Shown: positions 1 to 9,682, counted from the stretch's first letter. The stretch is DNA of 64,000 bases from JASFHF01 sp050123375 (GCA_050123375.1 JASFHF010000001.1:68094-132093); one strand, 5' to 3'. A program made the numbers and translations. Notes: generated by a model from the letters alone, not told the origin.

Positions 1-1420
1 GAGCTTCCAAAGTTAACGGTACATGCACTGCCATTTGGTCACCGTCAAAGTCAGCGTTGTATGCCGTACAAACTAACGGATGCAGCCGAATTGCTTTACC
101 TTCTACTAATAAAGGTTCAAAAGCCTGAATACCTAGTCGATGCAAAGTTGGCGCACGATTCAACAACACCGGATGTTCACGAATAACTTCTTCAAGTATT
201 CCCCATACTTCCGCAGTTTCGCGTTCAATCATCTTTTTCGCTGCCTTGATAGTTGAAGCAAGACCACGAAATTGCAATTTACTCAAAATAAACGGCATAA
301 ATAATTCCAACGCCATTTTTTTCGGTAAACCACATTGATGTAATTTTAAAGTTGGTCCTACCACAATTACCGAACGACCGGAATAATCAACCCGCTTACC
401 CAGCAAATTTTGCCGAAAACGCCCTTGTTTACCTTTAATCATATCCGACAATGACTTTAAAGGTCGCCGGTTAGAACCGGTTACTACTCTGCCACGACGT
501 CCATTATCCAATAAAGCATCAACGGCTTCCTGCAACATACGTTTTTCATTACGCACAATAATGTCAGGAGCATGCAAATCTAACAAACGTTTTAAGCGAT
601 TATTACGATTGATTACACGACGGTATAAATCATTAAGATCTGAAGTTGCGAAACGCACTCCTTCAAGCGGTACCAAAGGCCGCAAATCCGGCGGCAACAC
701 GGGTAACACAGTCATAATCATCCATTCAGGTTTATTCCCAGAATTCACAAAAGCTTCAATTAGTTTTAAACGCTTAGTTAATTTTTTGAGCTTGGTTTCT
801 GACTTGGTTTTTTCCATAGCTGCTCTAACTGTTAAAGCTTCCTCTTCAAGGTCAATGCCCTTTAACAATTGCTGCACCGCTTCTGCGCCCATACGCGCCT
901 CAAATTCATCACCATATTCTTCAATCGCATCAAGAAATTCTTCATCTGATAATAACTGCCCGCGTTTAAGTCCAGTCATTCCTGGATCAACCACGACAAA
1001 TGATTCATAATATAAAATACGTTCAATATCGCGCAAAGTTATATCCAACAACAAACCAATTCGTGAAGGCAAAGATTTAAGAAACCATATGTGTGCAATT
1101 GGACAAGCTAATTCAATATGTCCCATACGCTCACGGCGTACTTTCGATAAAGTGACTTCAACTCCGCATTTTTCACAAACTACACCGCGATGTTTTAACC
1201 TTTTATATTTTCCGCACAAACACTCATAATCTTTTACCGGACCAAAAATTTTAGCGCAAAACAATCCATCACGTTCTGGACGATGAGTACGATAATTAAT
1301 TGTCTCCGCCTTTTTTACTTCGCCATATGACCATGAACGAATCATATTAGGCGCAGCAATACGAATACAAATATCATTAATATCTTTATACTGTTCTGGA
1401 TTTTTTAAAATGTGTAACAT
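1..1420 (-). CDS. rpoC: RNA polymerase subunit beta' (N-terminal part; continues beyond window start)
   Basis: Encodes the N-terminal ~473 residues of the largest catalytic RNA polymerase subunit; the frame is open to the window edge. I translated it from the ATG at 1418-1420. The protein opens MLHILKNPEQYKDIN, then shows MIRSWSYGEVKK, the zinc-ribbon cysteines CLCG..CEKCG near residues 66-86, and the catalytic magnesium-binding motif NADFDGDQ close to the window edge (about residue 454). The N-terminus is slightly shorter than in E. coli. It lies downstream of rpoB in the same orientation, separated by 166 bp that hold a palindromic repeat. I saw no frameshift in the part present. Identification is certain. 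Confidence 0.97.
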   Translation of the reverse strand, partial: MLHILKNPEQYKDINDICIRIAAPNMIRSWSYGEVKKAETINYRTHRPERDGLFCAKIFGPVKDYECLCGKYKRLKHRGVVCEKCGVEVTLSKVRRERMGHIELACPIAHIWFLKSLPSRIGLLLDITLRDIERILYYESFVVVDPGMTGLKRGQLLSDEEFLDAIEEYGDEFEARMGAEAVQQLLKGIDLEEEALTVRAAMEKTKSETKLKKLTKRLKLIEAFVNSGNKPEWMIMTVLPVLPPDLRPLVPLEGVRFATSDLNDLYRRVINRNNRLKRLLDLHAPDIIVRNEKRMLQEAVDALLDNGRRGRVVTGSNRRPLKSLSDMIKGKQGRFRQNLLGKRVDYSGRSVIVVGPTLKLHQCGLPKKMALELFMPFILSKLQFRGLASTIKAAKKMIERETAEVWGILEEVIREHPVLLNRAPTLHRLGIQAFEPLLVEGKAIRLHPLVCTAYNADFDGDQMAVHVPLTLEA

Positions 1421-1448
1421 ATTTTACCCTTTATTATATAATCTTGTC

Positions 1449-1515
1449 GGGACGCGAGCTTTACATAATTACAAGGCCATGTTTGTTGCTTTGTAATCAT
1501 GTAAAGCTCCGTCCC
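1449..1515. repeat. Palindromic repeat P1 (rpoB-rpoC spacer)
   Basis: A 67-bp imperfect palindrome starting GGGACG.GAGCTTTACAT and ending with its reverse complement ATGTAAAGCTCCGTCCC, with the loop TGTTTGTTGC. It lies in the transcribed spacer between rpoB and rpoC, so it would form a long hairpin in the operon mRNA. Left flank ATCTTGTC and right flank TGAGATGCTAATTAAA recur at other copies. Confidence 0.9.
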
Positions 1516-1586
1516 ATTGAGATGCTAATTAAAGCCTCATAAACCATATATAGCTCACGTCCCGCCTAGCTCAATTCTTTGTTAAA

Positions 1587-4500
1587 TCAATCTCTCTCTA
1601 TTTCGATATCAAGCCCAAGTGACCGAATCTCTTTAATTAAAACATTAAATGATTCCGGCATACCAGGACTCATACTATGATCGCCATCAACGATATTTTT
1701 ATATATTCTGGTTCTTCCTTTTATATCATCAGACTTAACTGTCAGCATTTCTTGCAAAGTATATGCTGCACCATATGCTTCCAATGCCCATACTTCCATT
1801 TCACCAAATCGTTGACCACCAAACTGTGCTTTACCACCTAACGGCTGTTGAGTTACCAAACTATATGATCCTGTGGAACGGGCATGCATTTTATCGTCAA
1901 CCAAATGGTTTAATTTCAGCATATACATGTATCCCACTGTAACTGGTGTATCAAATGCTTCACCGGTACGTCCATCATATAAAACAGTTTGTCCGCTAAG
2001 CGGCAATTCGGATAATTCCAGCATCGCTTTAATTTGCTCTTCAGATGCACCATCAAATACTGGAGTTGCCATCGGCACACCGCCGCGCAAATTATTTGCC
2101 AACTCAAACACTTGCTCTTCAGAAAGATCTTTTAACGGAACCTTACTATTTGAGTTTTTATTATAAATTGTATTTAATAATTCACGTACTTTTTTATCAG
2201 GCGCTTGTTCTTTTAGCATCACATCAATTTTTGCGCCCAATCCTTTGGCAGCTAAACCCAAATGTGTTTCTAAAACTTGCCCAATATTCATTCGCGATGG
2301 AACACCCAAAGGATTTAAAACCACATCAACTGGAGTACCATCATCTAAATAAGGCATATCTTCAACTGGAACAACGATCGAAATAACTCCTTTGTTACCA
2401 TGTCGACCAGCCATCTTATCACCTGGCTGCAAGCGTCTTTTTACTGCCAAATAAACTTTAACAATTTTCAATACTCCCGGAGCTAAATCATCTCCTTGAA
2501 CAATTTTCTTATTTTGCTCGGTAAATTTAGCGTCATACTCCTTTCTTAACTGCTGCAACTGTTCAGAGGCAATATCTAACTGCTGTTGTGCTTTAGAATC
2601 ACGCAATTTGATATCAAACCACCTTTGCGGTGGAATACTATCTAAATAATCTTGAGTTATTTTAGCTCCAGATTTCAATTTGTTTGGACCGCCGCTTGCT
2701 GTTTTATGCAGCAATAATTTTTCAATTCGATGAAAAATATCACTTTCGCAAATTTTAAATTCATCATTAAGATCTTTTTTAACTCGCTCTAACTTATCTT
2801 CCTCGATCTGTAAAGCACGAGAATCTTTTTCTACACCATCACGGGTAAACACTTGCACATCAATTACCGTTCCCGTCATGCCCGTAGGAACACGCAATGA
2901 TGTCTCTTTAACGTCAGATGCTTTTTCACCAAAAATTGCACGCAATAATTTTTCTTCCGGTGTTAGCTGCGTTTCTCCTTTTGGAGTAACTTTTCCAACT
3001 AAAATATCACCTGCAGAAACTTCAGCGCCTAAATACACAATTCCTGACTCATCAAGCTTAGCCAATACATGCTCACCAACATTAGGAATATCTGCAGTAA
3101 TTTCTTCAGATCCCAATTTAGTATCACGAGCTATACAAGTTAGTTCTTCGATATGAATCGAGGTATAACGATCCTCCTGCACAACTCTTTCGGAAATTAA
3201 AATAGAATCTTCAAAGTTATAACCATGCCAGGACATAAACGCAACCAACATATTTTGCCCTAAAGCTAATTCACCTAAATCAGTCGCATGTCCATCAGCA
3301 ATCACATCACCTTTAGCAATCACTTCACCTTCTTTTACTAACGGTTTTTGAGTAACACAAGTATTTTGATTGGAACGCGTATACTTAATTAAATTATAAA
3401 TATCCACTCCAGACTCATCGGCAGAAGTTTCATCATCATTTACACGAATAACAATACGGCTAGCATCAACCGAATTAACTATTCCGCCTCGAGCAGCAAC
3501 CACCGTTACACCCGAATCTTTTGCTACCGATCGTTCCATACCTGTACCAACTAACGGCTTTTCTGAGCAAATTAATGGAACTGCCTGGCGCTGCATATTC
3601 GAACCCATTAATGCACGGTTAGCATCATCGTGCTCCAAAAATGGAATTAATGATGCTGCAACTGATACCATTTGTTTAGGCGAAACATCCATATACTCCA
3701 CTTTATCCGTGGTTGTATAAGTTGATTCATTTTTATAACGTCCCTGTACAAATTCATCTATCAACATGCCTTTACTATCAAGTGATACTTTTGCTTGCGC
3801 AATTACATATCCGCCTTCTTCAATTGCAGATAAATAACGCACTTTATTAGTAACTTTGCCGTCAATTACTTGACGATATGGCGATTCTAAAAATCCGTAT
3901 TCATTACAACGCGCATACACAGCTAATGAATTGATCAATCCAATATTTGGACCTTCCGGTGTTTCAATTGGACAAAGTCTGCCGTAATGGGTAGCATGCA
4001 CGTCCCGCACTTCAAAACCAGCATGTTCACGACTTAACCCTCCTGGACCTAATGCTGAAACACGACGTTTATGGGTAATCTCTGATAGCGGATTATTTTG
4101 ATCCATAAATTGTGATAATTGACTCAAACCAAAGAATTCACGGATCGCAGAAACAATCGGCTTAGCATTCAACAAATCCTGCGGCATTAAATTTTCCGCT
4201 TCCGCCACATTGAGACGTTCTTTGACCGCTCTTTCCACACGCACCAACCCAACACGAAAATGATTTTCCGTCATTTCACCAACACTGCGTACTCTACGAT
4301 TACCAAGATGGTCAATATCATCAACACTTTCTTTACCATCACGAATCGCTATTAAAACCTGCATTGCATCAATAATATCATTTTTATCTAAAATACCTTC
4401 TCCAATTATTTCCTCTCTGCCAACCCGACGATTAAATTTCATTCGGCCAACTACTGACAAATCATAACGATCTGACGAAAAAAACAAATTTTTAAATAAA

Positions 4501-5675
4501 TTTTCCGCAGCTTCTTTAGTTGGAGGCTCACCCGGGCGCATCATACGATAAATCTCAACTAAAGCTTCTAATTCACTACTAGTAGGATCAATACGCAAAG
4601 TATCTGAAATATATGAACCATGGTCAAATTGATTAACATAAATTGTTTGAAACGACGTTATATTTGCCTCAATTAATTTTTGCACTAACTCTTCCGTAAT
4701 TTCAGCATTTGCAGAAGCAATTACTTCACCTGTATCCTTATCAATAATATCCTTCGCTAAAGCTTTTCCATATAAAAACTCTACAGGAACTTCTAATTTA
4801 TCAATTTTGGCTTTTTCCAATTCACGAATATGCCGAATGGTAATTCTACGATCTTTTTCAACTATAGTTTTGCTACCACGTTTAATATCAAAACTTGCGA
4901 TTTGGCCTTTCAAACGTTCTGGAATAAAATCCATAATCCATTTATTTTTCTTATAATAAAAATCCTCCTGCTTGAAAAAAATCTCTAATATTTTTTCAGT
5001 AGATAAACCCAGCGCGCGTAATAATATTGTTGCGGGTAATTTTCTACGCCGATCAATCCTCATAAATAAACAATCTTTGGGATCAAATTCAAAATCTAAC
5101 CAGGAACCTCTGTAAGGAATAACTCTAGCTGAATATAATAATTTTCCTGAGCTATGCGTCTTGCCTTTATCATGATCATAAAACACCCCTGGGGAACGAT
5201 GCAATTGTGAAACAATCACGCGCTCAATACCATTAACGATAAAACTACCAGTTTCCGTCATCAACGGAAACTCACCCATATATACTTCTTGCTCTTTAAT
5301 ATCCTTAATTTGCGGATCTTTGCTGCGTGTCTCTTTATCGAAAATAATTAACCGAACCTTAATACGTAATGGAGCAGAATAGGTTAAACCCCGCATTTTA
5401 CACTCACGCACATTAAAAACCGGCGTACCCAAATTATAATCTATATATTCTAATTTCGCACCCCCAGAAAAACTTTCGATTGGAAATACCGAACTAAGAG
5501 CACCATGCAAACCATGATCACCACGTTCATCAAAAGCTTTACCTTTCTGCAAAAAATGTTTATAAGAATTCAGTTGCATTTCAAGTAACGGCGGTGGAGC
5601 AATTACATCATGCAATTTACCGAATGTTTTACGAAAACGTTTTCTTCTTGTGTTAGTACAATTGGCTAGATTCAT
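1587..5675 (-). CDS. rpoB: RNA polymerase subunit beta
   Basis: Catalytic core subunit of RNA polymerase, 1362 residues (E. coli: 1342). Recognised by the N-terminus RKRFRKTFGK, the MGEFPLMTETGSFIVNGIERVIVSQLHRSPGVF block near residues 133-165, the rifampicin region FMDQNNPLSEITHKRRVSALGPGGL around 525-560, and the C-terminal GGQRFGEMEVWALEAYGAA block. The start ATG is preceded by a GAGGTTATAA ribosome site. It is expressed with rplJ-rplL upstream and rpoC downstream; both spacers hold P1 palindromes. The QLSQFMDQNN..THKRR region looks like the standard rifampicin-sensitive sequence. No anomaly seen. Confidence 0.98.
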   Translation of the reverse strand: MNLANCTNTRRKRFRKTFGKLHDVIAPPPLLEMQLNSYKHFLQKGKAFDERGDHGLHGALSSVFPIESFSGGAKLEYIDYNLGTPVFNVRECKMRGLTYSAPLRIKVRLIIFDKETRSKDPQIKDIKEQEVYMGEFPLMTETGSFIVNGIERVIVSQLHRSPGVFYDHDKGKTHSSGKLLYSARVIPYRGSWLDFEFDPKDCLFMRIDRRRKLPATILLRALGLSTEKILEIFFKQEDFYYKKNKWIMDFIPERLKGQIASFDIKRGSKTIVEKDRRITIRHIRELEKAKIDKLEVPVEFLYGKALAKDIIDKDTGEVIASANAEITEELVQKLIEANITSFQTIYVNQFDHGSYISDTLRIDPTSSELEALVEIYRMMRPGEPPTKEAAENLFKNLFFSSDRYDLSVVGRMKFNRRVGREEIIGEGILDKNDIIDAMQVLIAIRDGKESVDDIDHLGNRRVRSVGEMTENHFRVGLVRVERAVKERLNVAEAENLMPQDLLNAKPIVSAIREFFGLSQLSQFMDQNNPLSEITHKRRVSALGPGGLSREHAGFEVRDVHATHYGRLCPIETPEGPNIGLINSLAVYARCNEYGFLESPYRQVIDGKVTNKVRYLSAIEEGGYVIAQAKVSLDSKGMLIDEFVQGRYKNESTYTTTDKVEYMDVSPKQMVSVAASLIPFLEHDDANRALMGSNMQRQAVPLICSEKPLVGTGMERSVAKDSGVTVVAARGGIVNSVDASRIVIRVNDDETSADESGVDIYNLIKYTRSNQNTCVTQKPLVKEGEVIAKGDVIADGHATDLGELALGQNMLVAFMSWHGYNFEDSILISERVVQEDRYTSIHIEELTCIARDTKLGSEEITADIPNVGEHVLAKLDESGIVYLGAEVSAGDILVGKVTPKGETQLTPEEKLLRAIFGEKASDVKETSLRVPTGMTGTVIDVQVFTRDGVEKDSRALQIEEDKLERVKKDLNDEFKICESDIFHRIEKLLLHKTASGGPNKLKSGAKITQDYLDSIPPQRWFDIKLRDSKAQQQLDIASEQLQQLRKEYDAKFTEQNKKIVQGDDLAPGVLKIVKVYLAVKRRLQPGDKMAGRHGNKGVISIVVPVEDMPYLDDGTPVDVVLNPLGVPSRMNIGQVLETHLGLAAKGLGAKIDVMLKEQAPDKKVRELLNTIYNKNSNSKVPLKDLSEEQVFELANNLRGGVPMATPVFDGASEEQIKAMLELSELPLSGQTVLYDGRTGEAFDTPVTVGYMYMLKLNHLVDDKMHARSTGSYSLVTQQPLGGKAQFGGQRFGEMEVWALEAYGAAYTLQEMLTVKSDDIKGRTRIYKNIVDGDHSMSPGMPESFNVLIKEIRSLGLDIEIERD

Positions 5676-5699
5676 TTATAACCTCATATATAGCATTGC

Positions 5700-5765
5700 G
5701 GGACAGCGTCTTCACGCATTACAACTGCTTTGTTTGTTGCTTTGTAATGGGTGAAGACCTGTCCC
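5700..5765. repeat. Palindromic repeat P1, variant A (rplL-rpoB spacer)
   Basis: 66-bp palindrome of the P1 family with the arm GGGACAGCGTCTTCACGC and partner GGGTGAAGACCTGTCCC around the shared loop TGTTTGTTGCTTTGTAA. This is the same arm type as the first three units of the tandem array at 37224. It fills the 95-bp gap between rplL and rpoB. Confidence 0.9.
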
Positions 5766-5779
5766 CAATTCTTTATTTA

Positions 5780-6154
5780 CTATTTCACTTCAACTGTAGC
5801 GCCAGCTTCTTCAAGCTGTTTCTTGACATTTTCAGCTTCGTCTTTAGCAACATTTTCCTTAATGTTTGCCGGAGCGCTTTCAACTAAATCTTTAGCTTCT
5901 TTTAAACCAAGTCCAGTAATTCCGCGTACTACTTTAATTACTGCAACTTTGTTCGCACCAAAGCTTGACATTACTACGGTAAATTCGGTTTTTTCTTCTG
6001 CTGCTGCTTCACCACCTGCTGCGGGAGCCGCAACTGCAACTGCGGCAGCCGCCGAAACACCGAATTTTTCTTCCATAGCTGAAATTAATTCCACTATTTC
6101 CATAACTGGTTTTTCAGCTATTGCATTTAAAATTTCTTCATTTGATAGAGCCAT
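5780..6154 (-). CDS. rplL: 50S ribosomal protein L7/L12
   Basis: 124-residue stalk protein that recruits translation factors to the ribosome. N-terminal dimerisation domain MALSNEEILNAIAEKPVMEIVELISAMEEKFG, an Ala/Gly/Glu hinge around residues 35-55, then the conserved C-terminal domain with KVAVIKVVRGITGLGLKEAKDLVE. I chose the ATG at 6154 rather than the upstream in-frame ATG at 6199, because a GAGGAG ribosome site sits directly before it and MALSNEE is the family N-terminus. Co-transcribed with rplJ upstream. Confidence 0.97.
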   Translation of the reverse strand: MALSNEEILNAIAEKPVMEIVELISAMEEKFGVSAAAAVAVAAPAAGGEAAAEEKTEFTVVMSSFGANKVAVIKVVRGITGLGLKEAKDLVESAPANIKENVAKDEAENVKKQLEEAGATVEVK

Positions 6155-6183
6155 AATATTTTCTCCTCTTATATATAGTTTAT

Positions 6184-6310
6184 GGGACGAAATTAACATC
6201 TCAGGGGGACGGAGCTTTACATATTACAAAGCAACAAACAACGCCTTGTAATTATGTAAAGCTCACGTCCCGACGAGATTTATTTTGTAATCATGTAAAG
6301 CTCCGTCCTC
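6184..6310. repeat. Nested P1 palindromes (rplJ-rplL spacer)
   Basis: A complete P1 copy occupies 6206-6271 (GGGACGGAGCTTTACAT to ATGTAAAGCTCACGTCCC). Immediately outside are what look like the two halves of an older copy: a left end GGGACGAAATTAAC from 6184 and a right half TGTAATCATGTAAAGCTCCGTCC at 6286-6308. The simplest reading is one palindrome inserted into another. Confidence 0.75.
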
Positions 6311-6321
6311 AATTCATTAAT

Positions 6322-6849
6322 TTATGCTGCTTGTTTTTTATCACGAACTGCAGCTAATGTACGAACTAATTTTGCGTGTGGTTCGTTTAATGTACGCACA
6401 AACTTAGTAATCGGCGCCTGCATTACCGCCATTAATGAAGCAATTGCTTCATCTCGCTTCGGTAATTTAGCAATCGCTTGCAATTCAGCAGCCGCAAGCA
6501 TCTGACCTCCAATTGCTAATGCTTTAACTTCGAGTATTTCGTGATCTTTAACAAAATCACGCATTAATCTCGCAGCTGCACTCGGCTCTTCACGCGAAAA
6601 TGCGAAAATTAAAGGACCGGTTAGCGATTCATGCAAACAAGAAAATTCCGTATTCTCTAACGCACGCTTTGCCAATGTGTTACGCACTACCCGTAAATAA
6701 ACACCGTTATCCCGGGCTTTTACACGCAAGTCGTTTAGTTCAGCAACAGTCAAGCCACGATAATCAGCTATTACTGCAGACAACGCGCTTTGCGCTACCT
6801 CAGCAACTTCAGCAACAATCGCTTTTTTCTGTTCTAAATTTAACGCCAC
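6322..6849 (-). CDS. rplJ: 50S ribosomal protein L10
   Basis: 175-residue protein that anchors L7/L12 dimers to the large subunit and, in known gammaproteobacteria, represses its own operon by binding the mRNA leader. Family sequence MALNLEQKKAIVAEVAEVAQSALSAVIADYRGLTVAELNDLRVKAR at the N-terminus and the L12-binding helix at the C-terminus (ITKFVRTLNEPHAKLVRTLAAVRDKK). An AAGGAG ribosome site precedes the ATG. It is preceded by a 390-bp non-coding leader, the longest spacer of the cluster, consistent with its own promoter and autoregulation. Confidence 0.97.
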   Translation of the reverse strand: MALNLEQKKAIVAEVAEVAQSALSAVIADYRGLTVAELNDLRVKARDNGVYLRVVRNTLAKRALENTEFSCLHESLTGPLIFAFSREEPSAAARLMRDFVKDHEILEVKALAIGGQMLAAAELQAIAKLPKRDEAIASLMAVMQAPITKFVRTLNEPHAKLVRTLAAVRDKKQAA

Positions 6850-7239
6850 ATTTAACTCCTTAAAAAGTTAATAATTTGGTGGCCGACTCACTATGTCGGT
6901 TCACCGCCTACGTAGGACGGAAATTTACATTTCCAATTAAGTATTGTTAACACTCCCACGGTCTTCGACGGTTCGAGACTAAAAAAACAGTCTCAACCGC
7001 GAATTCTTTTATATCCATCTATTTCATATGCATTCACCAAAAACTAATATTTAGTTTCTGTGGTAACTACCGCGCATGCTATATCCATGTTCTTTTCTAG
7101 TTATTTGCATGCTTGCTTACTCATGATTTTACAGAACAAACAAGCTGTAAAATCATGAGTTCCAAATTTTTCCAACATCCGTGTTATATCAATCATTGTG
7201 CAAAACTCGTTATTATCTCCATTTTTTGAGATGTTACTT
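6850..7239 (-). promoter_or_regulatory. rplJ leader region, probable L10-binding autoregulatory leader
   Basis: 390 bp without a gene between rplA and rplJ. Read on the minus strand it holds several helices just upstream of rplJ: GAGACTG-T-rich loop-AGTCTC (about 6976-6999) flanked by CGGTT/AACCG, and a GGTG..CCGAC/GTCGG..CACC hairpin (about 6878-6910). The position and the long structured leader match the L10 leader of other gammaproteobacteria. That assignment is inferred from position and structure, not from a motif search. The distal part also holds a perfect palindrome (7119-7160). Confidence 0.55.
7119..7160. repeat. Perfect 16-bp-stem palindrome in the rplA-rplJ spacer
   Basis: The arm ACTCATGATTTTACAG pairs perfectly with CTGTAAAATCATGAGT around a 10-base loop AACAAACAAG. 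The loop resembles the AACAAACA loop of the P1 repeats but the arms differ. There is no T-run on the minus strand, so it is not a convincing terminator of rplA; it may be a further palindrome family or a processing hairpin. Confidence 0.8.
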
Positions 7240-7935
7240 TTATACCTCTAAACTGCTTAAATCAACTGAAATTCCAGGACCCATAGTAGTTGATACAGTA
7301 ATTTTCTTTAAATAAATACCTTTAGATGAGCTTGGTTTAGCTTTATTCAACGCAACAACCAAAGCTTGTAAATTTTCTTTTAAATTCTGCTCGGTAAATT
7401 TTACCGTTCCAATACGGCAATGGACTATGCCTCCTTTATCGGATCGAAACCGTACTTGCCCCGTTTTAGCATTTTTAACCGCTGTTGCAATATCGGTAGT
7501 TACCGTTCCATCTTTTGGATTTGGCATCAAGCCTTTCGGACCCAAAATTGGCCCTAATTTACCAATTGCTGACATCGCATCCGGAGTCGCAATTAAAACA
7601 TCAAAATCAGTTTTACCTTCTTTAATTGCAGTTGCCAAATCATCAAAACCGACTATATCAGCACCAGCTTTTTTTGCTGCATCTGCATTAGCCGCTTGAG
7701 TAAACACCGCAACTTTAACTTCACGACCAGTACCATGAGGTAACATAATTGCACCACGAACAGCTTGATCAGATTTTTTAGTATCAATACCCAAGTTCAC
7801 ACTTACATCTACACTTTCAATAAATTTTACACTAGATAGTTTTTTTAATGTTTCAAAAGCCTCTTTTGCATTTACATAAACCCCAGGATTAACTGCTTCA
7901 CGTATTTTTTGCATTCTTTTAGTTAATTTAACCAT
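7240..7935 (-). CDS. rplA: 50S ribosomal protein L1
   Basis: 231-residue protein of the ribosomal L1 stalk. Clear family sequence: MVKLTKRMQKIREAVNPGVYVNAKEAFETLKKLSSVKF, the DVLIATPDAMSAIGKLGPILGPKGLMPNPK block near residues 112-142, and the C-terminal GPGISVD. Its ATG overlaps the rplK stop codon (TAATG), so the two genes are translationally coupled as in most bacteria. Known L1 proteins repress the L11-L1 operon by binding its mRNA; no target site was assigned here. Confidence 0.98.
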   Translation of the reverse strand: MVKLTKRMQKIREAVNPGVYVNAKEAFETLKKLSSVKFIESVDVSVNLGIDTKKSDQAVRGAIMLPHGTGREVKVAVFTQAANADAAKKAGADIVGFDDLATAIKEGKTDFDVLIATPDAMSAIGKLGPILGPKGLMPNPKDGTVTTDIATAVKNAKTGQVRFRSDKGGIVHCRIGTVKFTEQNLKENLQALVVALNKAKPSSSKGIYLKKITVSTTMGPGISVDLSSLEV

Positions 7936-8381
7936 TACTCTACCCCCTCAACATCAACACCCATACTGCGTGCAGTTCCCGCAATAGAACGAATTGCAGC
8001 TTTAACATCAGCAGCAGTCAAATCAGGTAATTTAACTCTAGCAATTTCTTCTATCTGAGCATAAGTTAATTTACCAATTTTATCTTTATTAGGAACTGAA
8101 CTACCTTTGTTAGCTTTAATCGCTTTAAGAATTAAAGCTGATGCAGGCGGAGTTCTGGTTTCAAATTCAAAACTACGATCTTCAAAAACTGTAATATTGA
8201 CCGGAACTTTAAGACTTTTATCCATGTCTTGGGTCTTAGCGTTAAAAGCTTTACAAAACTCCATAATATTAACGCCTTTTTGACCTAATGCTGGACCGAC
8301 TGGCGGACTAGGATTTGCACCTCCTGGTGCAATTAATAATTTAATATAACCACTTATTTTTTTAGCTTTTTTTATTGCCAT
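7935..8381 (-). CDS. rplK: 50S ribosomal protein L11
   Basis: 148-residue protein of the GTPase-associated centre. Family signatures: the N-terminal YIKLLIAPGGANPSPPVGPALGQKGVNIMEFCKAFNA and the rRNA-binding C-terminal domain with KLTYAQIEEIARVKLPDL and the terminal GTARSMGVDVEG. The ribosome site GAGGT lies before ATG. Its stop overlaps the start of rplA. A 240-bp spacer with nested P1 repeats separates it from nusG. Confidence 0.98.
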   Translation of the reverse strand: MAIKKAKKISGYIKLLIAPGGANPSPPVGPALGQKGVNIMEFCKAFNAKTQDMDKSLKVPVNITVFEDRSFEFETRTPPASALILKAIKANKGSSVPNKDKIGKLTYAQIEEIARVKLPDLTAADVKAAIRSIAGTARSMGVDVEGVE

Positions 8382-8461
8382 TTTTTTTACCTCTTGTGGG
8401 TCAATAACGATTAATTATAAAAATTAACCTCCCCTATTAACATTAAAAAGCAAATCTTGTC

Positions 8462-8614
8462 GGGACGATTTTTTGTTAATTACATAGCAATAAATTGGTT
8501 TCTTTGAGGGACGGAGCTTTACATGATTACAAAGCAACAAACAAAGCCTTGTAATTATGTAAAGCTCACGTCCCGCCTACTTACTACGCTTGTAATTAGT
8601 AAAAACCTATCCCC
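8462..8614. repeat. Nested P1 palindromes (nusG-rplK spacer)
   Basis: A complete P1 copy at 8508-8574 lies between a diverged left half (from GGGACGATTTTTTGTTAATTACA at 8462) and a diverged right half ending GTAAAAACCTATCCCC at 8614. The left flank ATCTTGTC is shared with the copies at 1449 and 56131. This again looks like a younger copy inserted into an older one. Confidence 0.75.
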
Positions 8615-8621
8615 TTTTCAA

Positions 8622-9203
8622 TTAGCCCTTCTCAACCTGACTAAATTCTAATTCCACTGGGGTTGAACGACCAAAAATTAATACTGCTACGCGCAATCTA
8701 TTTTTCTCATAATTAACTTCTTCAACTACACCATTAAAGTCAGCAAACGGACCATCAATAACTCTAATCACTTCACCAACTTCATAAACAATTTTTGGCT
8801 TAGGTTTATCAACTCCAGCCTGAACCCGATCTAAAATTTCATCAACTTCTTTATCACTAATTGGAGCAGGATGATCACTAGTTCCTCCAATAAAACCCAT
8901 AACTTTTGGTACAGATTTAACTAAATGCCAAGTCTCATCATTCATCACCATTTGCACCAAAACATAGCCTGGAAAATATTTACGTTCACTAGTACGCTTT
9001 TGACCACGACGCATCTCTACAACTTGTTCCTTAGGAATTAAAATTTCACCAAAATGTTCTTGCATACCTAAATCAGCAATCCGCTTAACCAAAGCTTCTT
9101 TTACATAAGCTTCAAAACCAGAATATGCATGTACTACATACCACCGCAATTTATTTGGCTCTTTTTTTTCTGGCGCATTTTGTTGTGCAGAATCTTCTAC
9201 CAC
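8622..9203 (-). CDS. nusG: Transcription termination/antitermination protein NusG
   Basis: 193-residue transcription factor that binds RNA polymerase and couples it to Rho or to the ribosome. NGN domain RWYVVHAYSGFEAYVKEALVKRI near residues 20-42 and KYFPGYVLVQMVMNDETWHLVKSVPKVMGFIGG near 75-110; KOW domain with VIRVIDGPFADFNGVVEEVN around 145-165. The start is a GTG preceded by GGGGGATTAATAA; the N-terminal 15-residue tail is longer than in E. coli. It follows secE by 13 bp, the standard secE-nusG pair. Confidence 0.97.
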   Translation of the reverse strand: MVEDSAQQNAPEKKEPNKLRWYVVHAYSGFEAYVKEALVKRIADLGMQEHFGEILIPKEQVVEMRRGQKRTSERKYFPGYVLVQMVMNDETWHLVKSVPKVMGFIGGTSDHPAPISDKEVDEILDRVQAGVDKPKPKIVYEVGEVIRVIDGPFADFNGVVEEVNYEKNRLRVAVLIFGRSTPVELEFSQVEKG

Positions 9204-9216
9204 TTATTAATCCCCC

Positions 9217-9594
9217 TTAACCTGTTAACCAATTAACAGCATGCAGTAAAATTGTATCAAATACCCACATAATAACGGCAAAAACAATCACAATTGCAAT
9301 AACCATAAATGTTACTTTTATAGTCTGTTGTCTAGTAGGCCACACAACCTTACGCATTTCATTGCGTGCTTCACGCACAAACTTCCAAAATTTCCGCCCC
9401 AAAGCAGTTTGTAACGCAATAAAGGCTGCAACACATACTAAAACTAACCAACCTACAACAATAATCGGCCAAGGAATTTGCGCACTATTATCAAGATAAT
9501 AATGCGCAACAAAACCACCAATAATTAACACAGCAATTAAAACAAATTTAACTACATCAAATTTACTCGTCGTTTTTTCTTGTTTACTTCCCAT
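9217..9594 (-). CDS. secE: Protein translocase subunit SecE
   Basis: 125-residue inner-membrane subunit of the SecYEG channel. Three predicted membrane segments: VLIAVLIIGGFVAHYYL (about 17-33), PWPIIVVGWLVLVCVAAFIALQ (about 41-62) and VTFMVIAIVIVFAVIMWVF (about 93-111), with the conserved SecE region FVREARNEMRKVVWPTRQQT just before the third. This is the three-TM form typical of gammaproteobacteria. It lies between tRNA-Trp and nusG. Confidence 0.96.
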   Translation of the reverse strand: MGSKQEKTTSKFDVVKFVLIAVLIIGGFVAHYYLDNSAQIPWPIIVVGWLVLVCVAAFIALQTALGRKFWKFVREARNEMRKVVWPTRQQTIKVTFMVIAIVIVFAVIMWVFDTILLHAVNWLTG

Positions 9595-9682
9595 TTACCA
9601 TTAAACTCCTCAACTCATTCAAACCCCAAAATTCACTTAACTGTTTCTGTCCTCTGTCTTCTGTTTTCTGTCTTCTGAAACA

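Noticed and set aside
561..1010. 149-codon open frame on the plus strand
   Set aside because: It is a shadow of rpoC, which is fully conserved on the other strand.
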